Positions 60,710 through 64,000 of a stretch of DNA of 64,000 nt are shown piece after piece. Where the stretch lies: NCBI GenBank assembly GCA_036583965.1, contig JAZBQD010000030.1, positions 53,755,551 through 53,819,550 on the forward strand. Reading direction: 5' to 3'. The position numbers were made by a program, and so were the translations under genes. The stretch's first letter is position 1; every line of letters begins with the position of its first letter. The notes below the pieces were generated by a model. The model was not told where the DNA came from and made no database searches. It saw only the letters and a list, made by a program, of their open reading frames with translations. The DNA comes from Prunella strophiata (taxonomy: Eukaryota; Chordata; Aves; Passeriformes; Prunellidae).

Positions 60710-60743
60710 TAGTTATTTCATCCCCTTTGGCGTGAAATAACTA
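60710..60743. repeat. Inverted repeat, 11-bp perfect arms, 12-nt loop
   Basis: TAGTTATTTCA at 60710-60720 is the exact reverse complement of TGAAATAACTA at 60733-60743; the loop is TCCCCTTTGGCG. Function unknown. Confidence 0.85.
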
Positions 60744-63700
60744 CCCCTCACAGCAAATGTGGAGAAGCTTTTCCCAGAACAGAGAAATTTCCCTGTGACA
60801 AATTCTGCCAAATTCATGTTCATGGAGAGTAGTGTTCAGAGAGAGGAGGTGCTAAATGGTTAACCTTTCCATCAGACCAAGGAGAGGCTTTGGCTGTGAA
60901 AGCAGCAGTAATTTACCTTCCATTAAGATGCTGCAGCTTCTCCTCTATTTGAAGGCTGCAAGAAATTGTTTTCTAAATAATAAGACTTTCTCTGTAAAAA
61001 AATATCATAGGTAATGGAAAGATTAAAACAGGGGTTGAGGCACCACCAATCTATATATTCAATCAATGTCAAATGCTTTATGCAGTCAGTTCTCTGCTTC
61101 CTGATACATGCTACTAGGACTGTACCAGAAAGCACAGGAGAATTTCCAGGAATTGCTGCTATTTTAGCTTTTTTTTTATTACTATTATTTTTAGTCCAGC
61201 TTTTAGGTCTAGAACAGAATAATTGAAAGTTGTCCAAATGACTGAGATCAGTGGAAAATCTTGCAGAGAACCCATTACTTTTGGTTTACAGTCCTAGGGC
61301 CACTTTCAAAGGAGCAACACAGCTCTCAGGGCTCTTCTTTTCACTCTTCAGTGTGGCTGTAAGAAAAGTGAATTTCCTTAAAGGATGTTTGTTTCTGTGT
61401 GCTAATAAGGCCCATGATTCCTTATAGGCCAAGACATCCCAGAGCACCTGAGAAAATGTGTCCTGAAGAGCTGTCTCTTAATTGTTGTGTTCTCCAAGGT
61501 GGAACATCACAATTCTGTCTGGTAGCAGCACAGTGCAATCTTCACAATGCAGGAAATTTCTCCAAAATAGTCAGACTTTGATGAGGAAGAACAGAAGCAG
61601 CCAAGCTGAATCTGAACAGTCAATATCCCCATTTTGCAGACTTCTTTTTTTTCCCATATAATATGTAGGAAAACAGTCTATGAAGGCAGTAGGGAAGAGG
61701 AAACCACTTCTTAGCTCTGCAAACAGAAGCTGGTCCCACTCTGCTGGCTGAGGCACAAGTGACACACAGTGTTTCACAGGAATGCTGCATCCATGTGGCA
61801 GAGGAGAGAGACAGAAATACCACTTAATGTCAAATTAATCCAATACAATTTAATAATAAGGCACAAAGGAGCAGAGTTGTCATTTACCATTGGATTTAAA
61901 ATGCTTTATGTGTAAGCTGCCCATTTAAACTCTCTTAATACACTCTCTTGTTAGCATTTGTTACACACCCCAGTTTTACTGCCCCTCTCTTCTGGGCTTT
62001 TCCTGACCCAACTTCCATCAAAATGGGATTCAAGCACAAAAATGGGTTGAAAGCTGCTGCAAGAGGGGTCCACTTCTCTCCTCTCTTAGCATTTTCTGTA
62101 AGAGTCTAGAAGAAGGCTGCCTTTGACACAGGACATGGTGTCATTGCCTCTCTTCCCTTTGCCATGTGGTGTCACAGTTACTCCCTCTTGTGAGGATGCA
62201 GGGGGAAGCCTGCTCTGCAGCTCTTATCAAGAGAAAAGCTTTCCTTGACACTGAGTTGAGGAAATAGGATAGGAAATTCATTCTTGGGTACTGTCTTCAG
62301 GGCTGATTCTAGGCTGCAGCCAGAACTGATTGGGGTCTTTTTTCCCCATGGAATTAGGGACTTCTGTTGTCTGTGCTGATTTTCAAGATTCTGCCTGAGA
62401 AACCCATAGGTTACAAAACAGAAACATTTGGGAGTTTCTTGACAATCAAAACTTTTCAGATGATGAAAAATCATTAAAATAATCATATACTTGAAAACGT
62501 GTATTGAGTGCAAAAGCTGTTTTCACAGGAAAACATCAGGGACAATTTTCTTCACCAGTCTGGCAGATCAAGTCACACATAAGCCTTAGCTCCTTTCTTA
62601 CCCTGTTTCATTTCCAGTTGTTTTGCCTCCTTCTGCCCAAATGCCCCTCTCCCTCTCTGCCAGTGACAGAGGTGGTGCTGTGGTCCAAGGGTCAGCACTG
62701 CCTGGCTCAGCCCCTGCAGAAGGCTGTCAGCACCATTTAAATGTCCCAGAGATCAGTGGAATTTCGTGGTGCTCTGGTGTCAGGGAAAAACAAACTAACA
62801 GATTCCCCATTTACTTCTGACTCTAGGAAGCAGGAGAAGGCTGGAGCTGGAAATGGGGAGTAGAGCACCAAAAGGAGGGAAACTCCCATGCCCTGCAGAG
62901 GCTTCTGATGTAGGCAGCCATGGGTCACTCTACCCCTGTGTCCATCCACAGAGGGACACCCTCATACTCACTGTCGACCCACCCCCCTGCCCTGTCCCCT
63001 ACCCTGTCACATGAAGATCCCCGAGATCCTCAGCTGAAATATCAATGTGCAATGACAATAATACCAGCATATGTTTGTCTGCCTTACTCACATCAGGTTA
63101 GTTAGGATCCACTAGCTAAAAATTTCCTATTTACCCCAGTCAGCCACTGAATACAGTTTATTTAACTTACAACAGTGCAAATATCCTGGTGGTCAGAGGG
63201 TTAAGAGGGAGCAGTGACTAAGTAGTTCCAAACTGATACAGTGCCCTGAGGGCACTTCTGCCGGTAACAAAGTGCATCTCAAAACAGATCTGTAGCTGTG
63301 CTACAGCTCAGCAAAGTGAAGTGGAGTGGATCTGTCCATGTCCAGGTTACCTGCAAATGAGACTGACATTCTAACACAAATCAACAGCCATCAGGGCTCC
63401 AATTACATTAATCACAAAGCCTTGGAAAACCATCTGTAAGGACTTTCTCTTCTTCAGGAGAAATTAATTGATGGGATCTGCAAACAGTGGAAAATCAGAT
63501 GTACAAGAGGCAAAAGCCATTTAAGTTCTTTTCTTTGCTCACCTTTCTCATGATGGAAACCAAGAATGCTACCAACAGCTGCTAAGTGTGAATTAACAAG
63601 GGCACTGTGTTCCTCCTGCCACACTTTCCTTGCCCTGGCCTTTGAGGTAGAGAAGCCCCTCTCACCCATTGGATGTGCCCACACCCAGACAAGTGACAGG

Positions 63701-64000
63701 AGACAAGAGATCACCACTCCAAGGCTGGCAGTAGGAGATGGATGGGACTGTGATTGTGAGAAATGCACAGGCTGGGAAAGGTTGGATTTCCCAGAGGGCT
63801 TGAGGACACCCATGTGTGGTCTGAGTGCCCCTGCAGGTGAGATTGGGGTGCCATGGGTGCCTCCCACCCCTGCCTCACCCTGGAGCACCCAGACTCTCTC
63901 TATGCTACATTTTGCCATAGGGATGTGACCATGCTGTCCCCAAGCCCACACCTCTGCCCTCCTGCTGAAGGGCTTCAGCCCCAGGCAGGCTCAGCCAGGC
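60744..64000. other. Intergenic to window end, no supportable gene
   Basis: Somewhat GC-richer sequence. Frames up to 165 codons (63454-63951 minus) and 120 codons (63566-63928 plus) overlap each other on opposite strands and lack recognisable domains, so neither is called. Confidence 0.65.

Noticed and set aside
63454..63951. 165-codon minus frame overlapping a 120-codon plus frame
   Set aside because: Mutually overlapping on opposite strands, no recognisable motif, and at the window edge.

Overview
The window is vertebrate and almost certainly avian, probably a songbird or other neoavian. It holds one large split gene with short exons and AT-rich introns. It also carries CR1 LINE fragments and two LTRs whose sequence resembles endogenous retrovirus LTRs I associate with neoavian genomes. 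No bacterial-type genes, CRISPR arrays, rRNA or intact tRNA were seen.

The plus strand from about 5.2 to 44.9 kb carries ZC3H13, the CCCH zinc-finger subunit of the WTAP-VIRMA-HAKAI-RBM15 arm of the m6A mRNA methyltransferase complex. I placed 19 coding exons (called c1 to c19) from the ATG at 5244 to the TGA at 44585-44587, joining them by splice sites, codon phase and remembered similarity to human ZC3H13. Their lengths sum to 4938 nt, a single open frame of 1645 residues. The order is N-terminal basic leader and CCCH finger (c1-c2), charged coiled coil (c4-c5), RS/SP-rich region (c6-c9), RD/RE-rich region (c10-c12), basic and phospho-acceptor-rich central region (c13-c15), and conserved acidic/helical C-terminus (c16-c19). 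All internal introns are GT-AG except the last, whose donor is GC. The first 240 bp are CpG-enriched and may be the edge of the promoter island or a 5' non-coding exon; the transcription start is probably upstream of the window.

Introns hold a CR1 3' tail on the minus strand (10.3 kb), an ancient CR1 remnant (about 13.5-14.2 kb), a solo LTR with a 5-bp target duplication (24.5-25.1 kb), and an unidentified decayed coding-like stretch on the minus strand (about 42.3-43.5 kb). From 44.9 to 64 kb I find no supportable gene. That region holds a dead CR1 with reverse-transcriptase remnants (45.3-46.6 kb), a roughly 1.07-kb LTR (50.6-51.6 kb) and a tRNA-like A/B-box relic (60.45 kb). In human the next gene downstream of ZC3H13 is SIAH3, so the right end may be SIAH3 upstream sequence; that is inference.

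I found no convincing new genetic system. The most testable observations are the GC donor of the last intron with an in-frame read-through to a stop followed by AATAAA, the frame-neutral 174-nt exon c8, the absence of the Ala/Thr/Pro-rich insert known from human ZC3H13, and the antisense coding relic in the intron before c18.
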